From assembly GCA_017416705.1 (NCBI GenBank), contig JAFQBG010000002.1, positions 95,129 through 159,128 of the forward strand: DNA of 64,000 nt. Direction: 5' to 3'. The notes under the pieces are model-generated. The model was not told the DNA's origin. It saw only the letters and a program-made list of their open reading frames with translations, and searched no databases. A program made the translations under genes and the position numbers. Every line of letters starts with the position of its first letter. The first letter of the stretch is position 1. Positions 53,237-62,639 of this stretch are shown piece after piece. The stretch is from Bacteroidaceae bacterium. Its GTDB lineage: Bacteria > Bacteroidota > Bacteroidia > Bacteroidales > Bacteroidaceae.

Positions 53237-54439
53237 ATGAGACAAAAACTAACAGTCGTTGCAGCAATACTACTGCTGGCAACAAGCAACATCCATGCAC
53301 AAACAGACGAATTTAAAGAGTGGTTAAAGAACCCTGTCGGAGATATTACCGCCCAAGAATTTGCTAAGAAAAAACTTAATAAGAAAGAGTGTATCGAGGC
53401 AACAAGAATAATAGACTCGCTCTGGTACGAGACAACGGCACAACGCCTTGCCGAGCCTTGGAAGAAACTGGTGTTGCGACACGACACACTAAAATTGGCA
53501 TGCATGGTACGCGACTTCGGGGCACGCCCCAAGGACGGACGCAGCCTGTATATTTCGATGCACGGCGGCGGCAAATGCCCCAAGGAGATAAACGACGAAC
53601 AATGGATGAACCAGATATACCTGTACGAGCCATTGGAGGGCATATATGTTGCACCGCGTGCCCCTTGGAACGACTCCGACATGTGGCACAAAAAAGGGCT
53701 CGATGAGCTTCTGGACAAGTTAATACAAGCCTGCGTTGTGTTCGAAGGCGTAAACCCCGACAAGGTATATCTATTAGGCTATTCGGCCGGTGGCGACGGA
53801 GTGTGGCGCGTGGCACCACGTATGGCCGACCGTTGGGCTGCCGCCTCGATGATGGCAGGCCACCCCGGCAACGCATCGCAAGTGAACCTGCGAAACACCC
53901 CCTACATGATATGGATGGGCGAAAACGACAGCGCATACAACCGTAATGCCCTTGCCAAAGAAAAAGGCATAGTAATGGACTCGTTAAAAAAAGCCGATCC
54001 CAAAGGATATATTCACCAAACACACATATTAAAGGGTAAAGGGCATTGGATGGACGGAATAGACGCCGACGCCCTCGATTGGATGGCCATGCGCCGCAGG
54101 AACCCATATCCCGACAAAATAGTATGGCGACAAGAGGAGGTTCTGCAACAGAATTTCTACTGGATTACAGCACCACAAGAGGAACTTGCCCATGGGAAAA
54201 CAGTCGTTATAGAGCGCGATGGAAATACCATAAATATAGATAAATGCGATTATTCAAGACTCACAATACACCTGAACGACCAAATGTTCAACCTTGACAA
54301 AAAAGTAACAATACTTTACAAAGGGAAGAAACTAAAAAGCAAAAAAGTACAACGAAACATAGGCAATATATACCATAATATACACACACGCAACGATTTA
54401 AGATACGCATTCCCTGCTTACATCGAAATAACACTTTGA
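53237..54439 (+). CDS. Secreted alpha/beta-hydrolase
   Basis: A 400-residue protein with signal peptide (ending SNIHAQ). The nucleophile elbow is GYSAGGDGVW, the oxyanion region SMHGGGKCP, an acid in MGENDSAYN and a histidine in GKGHWMDG, giving a complete catalytic triad by pattern. It resembles the family of bacterial secreted esterases or depolymerases with a PHB-depolymerase-like fold. The last 90 residues, from NFYWITAPQEE, form a small beta-rich domain of unknown role. The substrate is unknown. It starts 3 bp after mgtE. Confidence 0.82.
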   Translation: MRQKLTVVAAILLLATSNIHAQTDEFKEWLKNPVGDITAQEFAKKKLNKKECIEATRIIDSLWYETTAQRLAEPWKKLVLRHDTLKLACMVRDFGARPKDGRSLYISMHGGGKCPKEINDEQWMNQIYLYEPLEGIYVAPRAPWNDSDMWHKKGLDELLDKLIQACVVFEGVNPDKVYLLGYSAGGDGVWRVAPRMADRWAAASMMAGHPGNASQVNLRNTPYMIWMGENDSAYNRNALAKEKGIVMDSLKKADPKGYIHQTHILKGKGHWMDGIDADALDWMAMRRRNPYPDKIVWRQEEVLQQNFYWITAPQEELAHGKTVVIERDGNTINIDKCDYSRLTIHLNDQMFNLDKKVTILYKGKKLKSKKVQRNIGNIYHNIHTRNDLRYAFPAYIEITL

Positions 54440-54513
54440 CACCCTCATTTTTTTTAACATTACAAAAATTTAGGTTTTTTGTTTTTTATTTAGGTTTTAA
54501 ATAAAAAATGCAC

Positions 54514-54521
54514 TATTTTAG
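54514..54521 (+). promoter_or_regulatory. Possible -7 box of the SusC/SusD operon
   Basis: TATTTTAG (seven of eight matches), 31 bp before the start of the SusC gene. No clear TTG upstream. A repeated TTTAGGTTTT motif occupies 54470-54500. Confidence 0.3.
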
Positions 54522-54551
54522 CAAACCAAAATCAACAAACATAAAAACGCT

Positions 54552-57500
54552 ATGAAAGCATCATCAACATTTTCAAGACTTTTATGTCTTACGATATACC
54601 TTTTTTGTGCTGTAACAATATTTGCGCAAAGCACAAGAACAATCATAGGTGTTGTAGTCGATGAGTTCGACGATCCGCTTCCCGGAGCGAGCGTGTCTGT
54701 TATGAACAACAAAAAAATAGTTCGTGGCGGCACTACAAACATACAAGGAAATTTTGCCATCGACGTAAATATAGACGCCGGTGACAATGCTTTGACATTT
54801 AGTTTTGTAGGTACAAAAACACGCACCATAAAACTTACATCAACCACCGGTGACAAGCCATTGCGCATACAATTGAACAGCGACGACGCACTCCTTGACG
54901 AAGTAACCATCGTCGAGGACGGTTACAGCAAACTGCCACGTAAGGATATGGTAGGTGCATTCACCACCGTCAAAGCCGAAGATATTTTAATGCCTGCATA
55001 CCAAAGCATCGACCAGATGCTTCAAGGTAAGATTGCCGGTATGAGCGTTGTAAACTCATCGGCACGTGTGGGAGCAACACCAAAAATAACAATTCGTGGT
55101 ACATCGACCATTTTAGGTAATACATCGCCTCTGTGGGTTGTGGACGGAGTTATTCAGGAGGACCCGTTGTCCATTGACATAAGTTCATCCATCACATCGG
55201 ACATGAGGGAACTTATAGGAAACCAGATATCGTGGCTCAACCCCATGGATATCGAGAACATAACAGTGTTGAAAGACGCTTCGGCAACTGCCATATATGG
55301 TTCAAAGGCATCGAACGGTGTCATTGTCATAACAACCAAGAAAGGAGTGCCGGGCCGCATCAGCGTCAACTACTCTACCAACGTATCGGTAAGAGAACGT
55401 CCCAACTACGATTTATACGACTACATGAACTCCTTGGAGCGCATACAATTCAGCAAGGAGGCCTACGATGCCGGTGTTCGTTACCAACAGGAGCCTCTGC
55501 CGCAAATATACACATACGAAGGACTTATGTCCATGTTCAACAAGCGTATGATAAACGAAGAGCAATTCTCGTCGTACATGCAACGTCTTGAAACAGTGAA
55601 CACCGACTGGTTCGACCTGCTCACCCGCAATGCAATAAGCCAAAGCCACAATCTGAGCGTATCGGGCGGTACAGATAAATACACCTACAATGCCTCGATA
55701 GGTTACTCGGACAATAAAGGTATGGAGGTTGGCAACGAAAACGACCAATTGACAACCCGTCTGAGCATAAACAGCAAAGTAAACGAGAAACTGCAAATAA
55801 ACGTACAGTTAAACGGTAGCATACGTAACTCGGATGGCTACGGTGCAGGTGTGAACCCATACAGCTATGCCCTTAACACCAGTCGTGCAATACCTGCATA
55901 CGAAGAAAACGGCGAGCTTGCATACTACTCAAAGTACTATCAATACCAATATAACACCGTATTGGGTGGCAAGAACCAATACAAATACAACATATTCAAC
56001 GAAATGGCAAACAGCTACTCCGAGAATAGAGGTACTACATTTAACGTATCGGTAAATGTCTCATACAAAATACTCGATTGGTTAAGATATCAAGGAACGG
56101 CAAGCATGTCGAACAGCACCAATAAAGGCGAGAACTATGTAGGCGAAAAGACCTCTCAGGTAGAACAGCTATATAGAGGCTATGCCTATGGCAGTGAAAA
56201 ATCGGGTTCCGAAAAATACAATGCCGCATTGCTTCCTCATGGTGGCGTATTAAAACAAATGAATACCGAGACATTGGCATTCAGCACATCGCATCAACTT
56301 GCTTTCTCGAAACAATTCAACGAGGACCATCGTTTGAACGCCATGTTAGGTATGGAAATACGTTCCACCGAAGGCGAAACAACCATGAACACAGTGTGGG
56401 GTTATGTGCCCGAGCGTGGCGAAATCCTTGTATCGCCCAACTTGCCCCATGAATTCAAGCCCATAGGAAGCGATGTCACCATAGGCTATGGTCCCTTGAC
56501 ACAGCTATACAATGCCGGTGGTTGGAGTAAGGTATCCACAACAACCAACTACATGTCATTCTATGCCACTGTGGCCTACTCTTTAATGGAACGATATGTA
56601 ATTAACATGAACCTGCGTTCCGATGCTTCGAACCGTTTTGGACAGGATGTAAACAAACAGTTCGACCCCACATGGTCGGTTGGTGTATCGTGGAAACTGG
56701 CCCAAGAACCTTTTATAAACAAACACCTGCCTTGGCTGGACCAAATGAACCTGCGCGCAACATACGGTATCCAAGGTAACGTAGTAAACTCCATAAGCCC
56801 CGAAATGATTGTAAGATACCAAGGATTGTTATCGAGCTACAAAGAGTACTACCTTACCATATCGAGCCTTCCCAACCCGCAACTGAAATGGGAGCGCACA
56901 AAAACATGGAACTTGGGACTCGACTTGTCGCTATTTGGCATAACCATGAATATCGAATACTACGGACGACGTTCAAACGCCATTATCAGACAAGATATAG
57001 CACAAGAATATGGTATGGCATCAATGCCGCTCAACGGTGGTATGATTACCAACCACGGTGTTGAGTTCACAGCCAATTTCACTCCCATTCGCACCAACGA
57101 TTTTGCATGGACTATTGGATTTAACGCCAGCAAAAACTGGAACAAATCGGAGACAGACGACCGTACAGCAAAAGCAGACGAGCTTACACACGTAGATTTC
57201 CTCTCGGGCAGCAGCAGCCGTCCTTTAAAGAGCGGTTACCCCCTCTCGGCATTCTGGTCCTATAAATTTACAGGCCTCGACCCAAAGACCGGTTACCCCA
57301 CATTTGCACATGCCACATACGACGATGTTGACGGCGATGGCAGTGTCGACCCAACGACATTCCTTGTGTACTCGGGACAAAGCGAGCCATATTTCACAGG
57401 AGGTTTTAACACCCGTTTCCGTTGGAAAAACTTCAATGTAGGTATGGACTTTGCTGTATTGCTCGGTTCAAAGAAACGTTTACCAAATCCCTATTCCACT

Positions 57501-57914
57501 TTTACATACGGTAAAATGCCCGACATATACAGTAACCTGTCAAAAGAACTTAACGACCGCTGGAAAAAGCCCGGCGATGAGTTACACACCAATATTCCGG
57601 CATTATACACATCGATTGAGGATAAATATAACTTGAACCTTCCAAACGGGCTATACGACAATATCTATTCTATGTGGGCAAACTCCGATGTACGCGTTGC
57701 AAGCGGTTCATTCCTACGATGCACACAAATGTCTATGTCGTATAACATTCCGCGTACCATATGCCAAAAGATAGGCCTTGCACGTATACAGATTAGTGCA
57801 AACGTAAACAACCTGTTTGTAATAGCAAGCAGCAAATGGAAAGGCTACGACCCCGAGTTGGGTTACAGCATACAACCAAGAGTTTATTCAATGGGACTGA
57901 GTGTAGGATTTTAA
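54552..57914 (+). CDS. SusC/RagA TonB-linked outer-membrane transporter
   Basis: An 1120-residue protein. Order: signal peptide ending IFAQ; carboxypeptidase-regulatory-like beta-sandwich (about 30-110, IIGVVVDEFDDPLPGASVSV); TonB-box-like region; plug with QSIDQMLQGKIAGMSVVNSSARVGA, the RGTSTI sequence and LWVVDGV; then a 22-stranded barrel ending YSMGLSVGF. There is no N-terminal STN domain, so no direct signalling to an anti-sigma factor. It pairs with the SusD-like gene 16 bp downstream to import a nutrient that is bound by SusD. No glycoside hydrolases lie in the operon, so the substrate may not be a polysaccharide. Confidence 0.95.
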   Translation: MKASSTFSRLLCLTIYLFCAVTIFAQSTRTIIGVVVDEFDDPLPGASVSVMNNKKIVRGGTTNIQGNFAIDVNIDAGDNALTFSFVGTKTRTIKLTSTTGDKPLRIQLNSDDALLDEVTIVEDGYSKLPRKDMVGAFTTVKAEDILMPAYQSIDQMLQGKIAGMSVVNSSARVGATPKITIRGTSTILGNTSPLWVVDGVIQEDPLSIDISSSITSDMRELIGNQISWLNPMDIENITVLKDASATAIYGSKASNGVIVITTKKGVPGRISVNYSTNVSVRERPNYDLYDYMNSLERIQFSKEAYDAGVRYQQEPLPQIYTYEGLMSMFNKRMINEEQFSSYMQRLETVNTDWFDLLTRNAISQSHNLSVSGGTDKYTYNASIGYSDNKGMEVGNENDQLTTRLSINSKVNEKLQINVQLNGSIRNSDGYGAGVNPYSYALNTSRAIPAYEENGELAYYSKYYQYQYNTVLGGKNQYKYNIFNEMANSYSENRGTTFNVSVNVSYKILDWLRYQGTASMSNSTNKGENYVGEKTSQVEQLYRGYAYGSEKSGSEKYNAALLPHGGVLKQMNTETLAFSTSHQLAFSKQFNEDHRLNAMLGMEIRSTEGETTMNTVWGYVPERGEILVSPNLPHEFKPIGSDVTIGYGPLTQLYNAGGWSKVSTTTNYMSFYATVAYSLMERYVINMNLRSDASNRFGQDVNKQFDPTWSVGVSWKLAQEPFINKHLPWLDQMNLRATYGIQGNVVNSISPEMIVRYQGLLSSYKEYYLTISSLPNPQLKWERTKTWNLGLDLSLFGITMNIEYYGRRSNAIIRQDIAQEYGMASMPLNGGMITNHGVEFTANFTPIRTNDFAWTIGFNASKNWNKSETDDRTAKADELTHVDFLSGSSSRPLKSGYPLSAFWSYKFTGLDPKTGYPTFAHATYDDVDGDGSVDPTTFLVYSGQSEPYFTGGFNTRFRWKNFNVGMDFAVLLGSKKRLPNPYSTFTYGKMPDIYSNLSKELNDRWKKPGDELHTNIPALYTSIEDKYNLNLPNGLYDNIYSMWANSDVRVASGSFLRCTQMSMSYNIPRTICQKIGLARIQISANVNNLFVIASSKWKGYDPELGYSIQPRVYSMGLSVGF

Positions 57915-57930
57915 ATAAATAAGAAGAACA

Positions 57931-59481
57931 ATGAAAAATAAAAAATATATACTGTCGCTGCTTGCCGCTACCATATTATCGTTAACAGGTTGCGGAGACT
58001 TTTTGGAACCCGATTCAAAGAGCGAATTTGTACCCGACCATGCAACATCGTTAAATGAATTATTGTTGGGCGAAGCATACCAGCGTAACGACATGGAAGG
58101 CTTCAACATATTCTTGGGACTTATGGACGACGACATTGAAGCCGCCCCCTACCAGACACCGGCCGATGGTTTCGATGCAAACAAATATTTGGCAAGTTTT
58201 ACTTGGCAACCCGATATGTATCAAATGATGGAAGAGGCAAATAGCGGCCACATCAACATATACGAAAGATACTACGAGGTGATACTGGGTGCAAACGCCG
58301 TAATAGATTACATCCCCGAGGTTAACGACACCGAACTGAACATAAACAAAGTGAAAGCGCAAGCATACGCACTACGCGGATTTTATTATTTCAACCTTGT
58401 CAATTTGTTCGGACAACCATACAACTTAAACCCCGAGGCATTGGGCGTTCCCTTGAAACTGAACAGCGGTATAGAAGAGAGCAATGACTATTTGGCAAGA
58501 AAAACCGTTGGCGAGGTTTATAAACAAATTCTGGCCGACCTGCACCTTGCCGAAGAGACCTATCTTGCCATGCCCGAAGATTTACAATGGGAAGCCAACT
58601 TCCGCACCAGTCTGCCCATGGTTCAACTGACACTTTCGCGAGTATATCTGTACATGGAAAACTGGGAAGAGGCAGCAAAATACGCGCAAAAAGTAATGGA
58701 GAACGACAAATTCAGACTATTTGACCTAAATACCATTACCGATGAAATAAGCTATGTAGTTTATCCTGCATATAGTTCAAGCGAGACTATATGGCCATAC
58801 GGAAGCATCAGCGATATGTTTGAATGGACCCACGATTATGCCAACCTGACAAACAGCATAACAGGTAAAAAAATGCACGCCTACTTCCAAGCATCGGAGG
58901 ACCTATTAGGCACATACGACGACTACGACCTGCGTCTGTTGCGTTACATAGTACAAGCCCCCAACCCTGCCGACGGCTCCTATATGTACATGGCATACGG
59001 CAAGGTAAATGTAGGCTACACATACTTCCTGCCCGAAAACGCATCGGGAGTATTCGGCAGAAGCCTGCGTCTATCCGAGGCATACCTGAACTACATGGAA
59101 GCATGTGCCATGATAGGCGGCAACAGAACAGACGATGCCATAGCAGCCCTTAACGACCTGCGCGAGAAACGTTTCGACCCGGAGGATTTCGAAGAATTAG
59201 AGTTCGACAACAATGACGAACTGTTGGAATTCATAAAAGACGAGCGTCGTCGCGAACTATGCTTCGAAGGACACCGTTGGTTCGACCTGCGTCGTTGGGG
59301 TATGCCCTCCATAACCCACACATGGCACAACGACGCAAGTAGCAGCAGCACCTATCGTCTGCAAGAAGGCGACCTGCAATACACCCTGCCCATCCCCGAC
59401 GAGGCAATGGAAATGAACGGCAGTCTAATACAAAACGAGCTAGCCGGCAAGCGTTATCCCGAGAACACAACCAACGAATAA
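57931..59481 (+). CDS. SusD/RagB nutrient-binding lipoprotein
   Basis: A 516-residue lipoprotein (LSLTGCGDFLEPDSKSE) of the SusD fold, with TPR-like helices near residues 85-250 (AQAYALRGFYYFNLVNLFGQPYNL is the classic segment) and the C-terminal family block LNDLREKRFDPEDFEE, KDERRRELCFEGHRWFDLRRWGMP. It is the lid of the SusCD transporter at the surface. The ligand is not predictable from sequence. Confidence 0.94.
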   Translation: MKNKKYILSLLAATILSLTGCGDFLEPDSKSEFVPDHATSLNELLLGEAYQRNDMEGFNIFLGLMDDDIEAAPYQTPADGFDANKYLASFTWQPDMYQMMEEANSGHINIYERYYEVILGANAVIDYIPEVNDTELNINKVKAQAYALRGFYYFNLVNLFGQPYNLNPEALGVPLKLNSGIEESNDYLARKTVGEVYKQILADLHLAEETYLAMPEDLQWEANFRTSLPMVQLTLSRVYLYMENWEEAAKYAQKVMENDKFRLFDLNTITDEISYVVYPAYSSSETIWPYGSISDMFEWTHDYANLTNSITGKKMHAYFQASEDLLGTYDDYDLRLLRYIVQAPNPADGSYMYMAYGKVNVGYTYFLPENASGVFGRSLRLSEAYLNYMEACAMIGGNRTDDAIAALNDLREKRFDPEDFEELEFDNNDELLEFIKDERRRELCFEGHRWFDLRRWGMPSITHTWHNDASSSSTYRLQEGDLQYTLPIPDEAMEMNGSLIQNELAGKRYPENTTNE

Positions 59482-59504
59482 TACACCCACAAACATAGCA
59501 TAAT

Positions 59505-60530
59505 ATGAAAAAGTTTTTATATTCAGCAGCAATATTAATAATGGGGTTGACAGCCATTACAGCATGTAGCAGCGAAGACGACATAACCCCATCGGGCAAC
59601 TACTCCCCCCTACGTGGACCGTTCCCCCAAGGCGACAGCGAGTATGACGACATAATATTGGATATAAGCAAGGAATATGGTGTATATCTTTTGTACAAAG
59701 ACGTTACCGAGCAGGACCTAAACCGCGACTGGGTGTCAACTGGTACCGGCGATTTGTACGTGGCAGGAGCCGAGGAAGAACGTCATGATGGAGCATGGAA
59801 CCTGCCATTAGAGCAGCTACCGTTCTACGTAAACTACTTCAATGAGCATATATTCCCCAACATAACCAAGGAGTTTGCCAAGTCAACATTCCCTGTCAAG
59901 ATATATATGATAAACAATCTCAGACGAGAACCCAGAATATTTGGCGACGATGCCGAGAGCAATGTAGGAAGCACCATTACCGACCCCTTCGTTTCCATAA
60001 AATTAGGAAATTTCGACAACTGGGCCATAAGCTTCAAAGACGAAGTAATAAACGGAGCCAATGCCGAATACCAGCTAAAACAACAACGTTGCATATTCAT
60101 GATAGAGCTCCTTAAAAATTCAATAGAAAAAGGAGAAATAGACTCGCCCGACGAGTTCTGGGAAGGTTTCGACTTCTCGGCAGACAAAAAAATGAACCAC
60201 GACAACCCCTCGAAATCGAATTACAAATACAAGTTGGGTTTCTTGGATATGATAAACGACAATTTCGGAACAGGTCCCCAAAAACAAGTATGGGTATCGC
60301 AAAGTGGCGAGACAAGTTGTTATTATTGGGAAAAAGGCAAATACCCGCACTACGACCTATTCACCACATATTTAAAAAACGCCATGTGGCTCACACCCGA
60401 GGAGTTTGCAGCAAAATACAACCCCGCAAGATACCCAATGATACACGAAAAATACAATATCATTGTAAATCACATGAAGGAGGTTTACGGACTTGACATA
60501 GTAGGTATGGCAAGAGGTCCGCAAGAGTAA
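59505..60530 (+). CDS. Lipoprotein resembling zinc metallopeptidases but lacking HExxH
   Basis: A 341-residue lipoprotein (signal ending ITACSSEDD). The layout resembles the 'putative zinc-binding metallopeptidase' family found after SusCD pairs: an N-terminal segment EYGVYLLYKDV, a middle part around LPFYVNYFNEHIFPNI, and a C-terminal helix pair ending in NIIVNHMKEVYGLDI. At the place where family members have HEFAH the sequence here reads QRCIFMIELLKNS, and no HExxH occurs anywhere in the protein, so it would be inactive as a zinc protease. This assignment rests on overall pattern and is uncertain. A ligand-binding or surface-glycan role is possible. Confidence 0.5.
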   Translation: MKKFLYSAAILIMGLTAITACSSEDDITPSGNYSPLRGPFPQGDSEYDDIILDISKEYGVYLLYKDVTEQDLNRDWVSTGTGDLYVAGAEEERHDGAWNLPLEQLPFYVNYFNEHIFPNITKEFAKSTFPVKIYMINNLRREPRIFGDDAESNVGSTITDPFVSIKLGNFDNWAISFKDEVINGANAEYQLKQQRCIFMIELLKNSIEKGEIDSPDEFWEGFDFSADKKMNHDNPSKSNYKYKLGFLDMINDNFGTGPQKQVWVSQSGETSCYYWEKGKYPHYDLFTTYLKNAMWLTPEEFAAKYNPARYPMIHEKYNIIVNHMKEVYGLDIVGMARGPQE

Positions 60531-60557
60531 CACCAAGCACATAGCAGACAGGACACA

Positions 60558-61661
60558 ATGGCAAAGATTCTGAATTTATTATTGGTGGCTACACTGACTT
60601 TCGTTTCAACAAGTTGCAGCGAACCGGTACACGTACCCGTCGATACACTTTGGCAAAAAGAGTTCTCCAACGCACAAGAAATAGCAGATAACTATATCGA
60701 CATAAAGAAAAGCATAGACGGCAACGAGGACTTAGATATAAAAAACCTGTGTCACATGATATGGCACAGTGGCGAGTACATAATACGTTGCAAAGGCAAG
60801 AACGACGACATAAATATACTGCCACAACACATATCCACATTGCCATTGGACAATGACAGCGTAAAAGCATACATACAAAACATAGATGCCGAAAAATTCG
60901 CCGACCACTACTTCATGCTATCGGCAATGAAACGTGGCGACAGTTTCGACGCATCGCGTGACGGGCTCACCATAACAGTATTCTTCCCCGGTCGTGCAAT
61001 AAACGACAACGACTACGACAAATTGCGCCAAATATTCTCCTCGAACAACGAGATACTTCATCAAGCATATTTAGAAAAAATGAAGTTCCCATTCCTAAAC
61101 AGCGGCACAAACGAAAAATTCAATTCAATACGTCCGCTCATAGAGAAGAATGTAGCCGACAGTCCATTGAAAACCGAAATTTTGGACCTGTACGATCAAT
61201 ACACACACATAATGCCCGGCATGACAGCCCCTACCCCGCCGTTAAAAGACATAAACGGCAACACACATACATTTGCAGAATTCAAAGGCAAAGTATTGGT
61301 TATTGACGTATGGGCCACATGGTGCAGCAGCTGTTTAGCAAAAATGCCGCACTACATGCAACTACGCGACGAATACAAAGACAATCCCGATATAGAATTC
61401 ATAACAGTGTCCATAGACCGCCGAAAAGTAACCGATAAATGGAAGTCGGCAATAGCAAAACGCAATATGGGTTCTATGCTAAACCTCATACCCGACACAG
61501 ACGAGGCATCGGAATTCGAATGTCAATACTATGTAATGGGTATTCCCAGATACATTGTAATAGATAAGAACGGGAAAATTGTGACCGCCTATGCGCCGCC
61601 ACCAAGCCAAGAACTAAAAGAGATAATTACAAGAACATTAAACACAAGCCCACAAAGTTAA
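60558..61661 (+). CDS. TlpA-like thiol-disulfide oxidoreductase, lipoprotein
   Basis: A 367-residue protein with lipoprotein signal (FVSTSCSEPV). The N-terminal 230 residues are unlike known domains. The last 140 residues are a TlpA/ResA thioredoxin fold with active site WATWCSSCLAKMP (CSSC rather than the common CxPC) and the cis-proline segment MGIPRYIVID. Such proteins reduce disulfides, often for cytochrome c maturation or protein repair. As the fourth gene of the SusCD operon (27 bp gap) it may act on the transported substrate or its carriers. The position of the cysteines means it is likely redox-active. Confidence 0.8.
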   Translation: MAKILNLLLVATLTFVSTSCSEPVHVPVDTLWQKEFSNAQEIADNYIDIKKSIDGNEDLDIKNLCHMIWHSGEYIIRCKGKNDDINILPQHISTLPLDNDSVKAYIQNIDAEKFADHYFMLSAMKRGDSFDASRDGLTITVFFPGRAINDNDYDKLRQIFSSNNEILHQAYLEKMKFPFLNSGTNEKFNSIRPLIEKNVADSPLKTEILDLYDQYTHIMPGMTAPTPPLKDINGNTHTFAEFKGKVLVIDVWATWCSSCLAKMPHYMQLRDEYKDNPDIEFITVSIDRRKVTDKWKSAIAKRNMGSMLNLIPDTDEASEFECQYYVMGIPRYIVIDKNGKIVTAYAPPPSQELKEIITRTLNTSPQS

Positions 61662-61971
61662 ACCGTTGTTAATCAATCCATTATTTGTATAATTATACAA
61701 ACTACATGTATAATATTCAGACATTCTTGGTTAATCAAATATATAGCTCAAAACTAAGCCAAGATTTGCAAGAGGCCTGTTTAGTACAAAAAAAGTATTG
61801 AAAATCAACCTATTATAACAAATAAAAAAATATCAATATTTGCATATAATATTAAAAAATATTCATTATATTTGCAAGTGTAAAGACTTACAATCAACTT
61901 ACTGAAATAGGTATAGGAGATTGCCGATAATTGAAATTTAATTTATGGAACAACCAAAATAAAACAACATT
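61662..61971 (+). other. AT-rich intergenic region with one -7 box
   Basis: A 310-bp gap with no reading frame. A perfect -7 box TATATTTG lies at 61867-61874, giving a leader of about 90 nt for the thioredoxin gene. A possible TTTG lies at 61839-61842, but the spacer of 24 bp is long. No strong terminator for the SusCD operon is visible. Confidence 0.55.
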
Positions 61972-62493
61972 ATGAAAAGGCAAATACATAAAATGCTTTT
62001 GATAGCATTTGTCGTATGCTCATGCACAGGTTCTGCAAAACAGCAACAAGAACAAGCACAAACACCCGACACCACGGTTGCACAAGTGCAAAAAGAACAA
62101 AAAACAGAAGGAACAATATTCCATGAGTTAACCTTGGGTGAGGCAATGGAAAAAGCCAAACAAGAGGGCAAAAATGTTTTCATAGACTGCTACACTCAGA
62201 GTTGTGCTCCTTGTCGTCAGATGGTAAAATTGGTATTTCCCCAAAAAGAGTGTGGAGACTACTTGAATGCCAATTTCATCTGTATTAAGAAGGATATGCA
62301 ACAGGATGCCGAGGACGTTAAATACCTTAACGAAAAATATAAATTGGCAATATTCCCCACATATCTCATATTGAAAAACGATAGTACACATGTAACATCG
62401 ATTAGCGGAGCCATACTGGACGCAGGTCGTTTTGTCGAGACACTGAGAAGTTCCATAATAGAAGCCGAAGCAAAAGCAAACCAACAACAATAA
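61972..62493 (+). CDS. Thioredoxin-fold lipoprotein
   Basis: A 173-residue lipoprotein: signal with lipobox FVVCSCTGSA, a 35-residue Gln/Glu/Thr-rich linker, and a thioredoxin domain (about 50-165) with active site CYTQSCAPCRQM and cis-proline FPTYLIL. The CxPC type suggests a reductase or isomerase tethered to a membrane on the periplasmic side. The leader is long and the gene is separated from the SusCD operon, but the adjacency of two thiol-redox lipoproteins is notable. Confidence 0.85.
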   Translation: MKRQIHKMLLIAFVVCSCTGSAKQQQEQAQTPDTTVAQVQKEQKTEGTIFHELTLGEAMEKAKQEGKNVFIDCYTQSCAPCRQMVKLVFPQKECGDYLNANFICIKKDMQQDAEDVKYLNEKYKLAIFPTYLILKNDSTHVTSISGAILDAGRFVETLRSSIIEAEAKANQQQ

Positions 62494-62500
62494 AATATTC

Positions 62501-62554
62501 ACAATAAAGACAAATGCGCTTGTGTCGTGACACAAGCGCATTTGTCTTTATTGT
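62501..62554 (+). terminator. Terminator of the thioredoxin gene
   Basis: Perfect stem with 26-nt arms (62501-62526, 62529-62554), core AAATGCGCTTGTGTC, 7 bp past the stop. It may also face the leftward glycosyltransferase, whose stop is 86 bp away. Confidence 0.85.
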
Positions 62555-62639
62555 ATATTCGGTTATCCACAACCGCTAAAAGCTAACCAAGCCATTTAGA
62601 ATGATTTTCGGGAAAACAACGATAAATTTATATAGTTTT

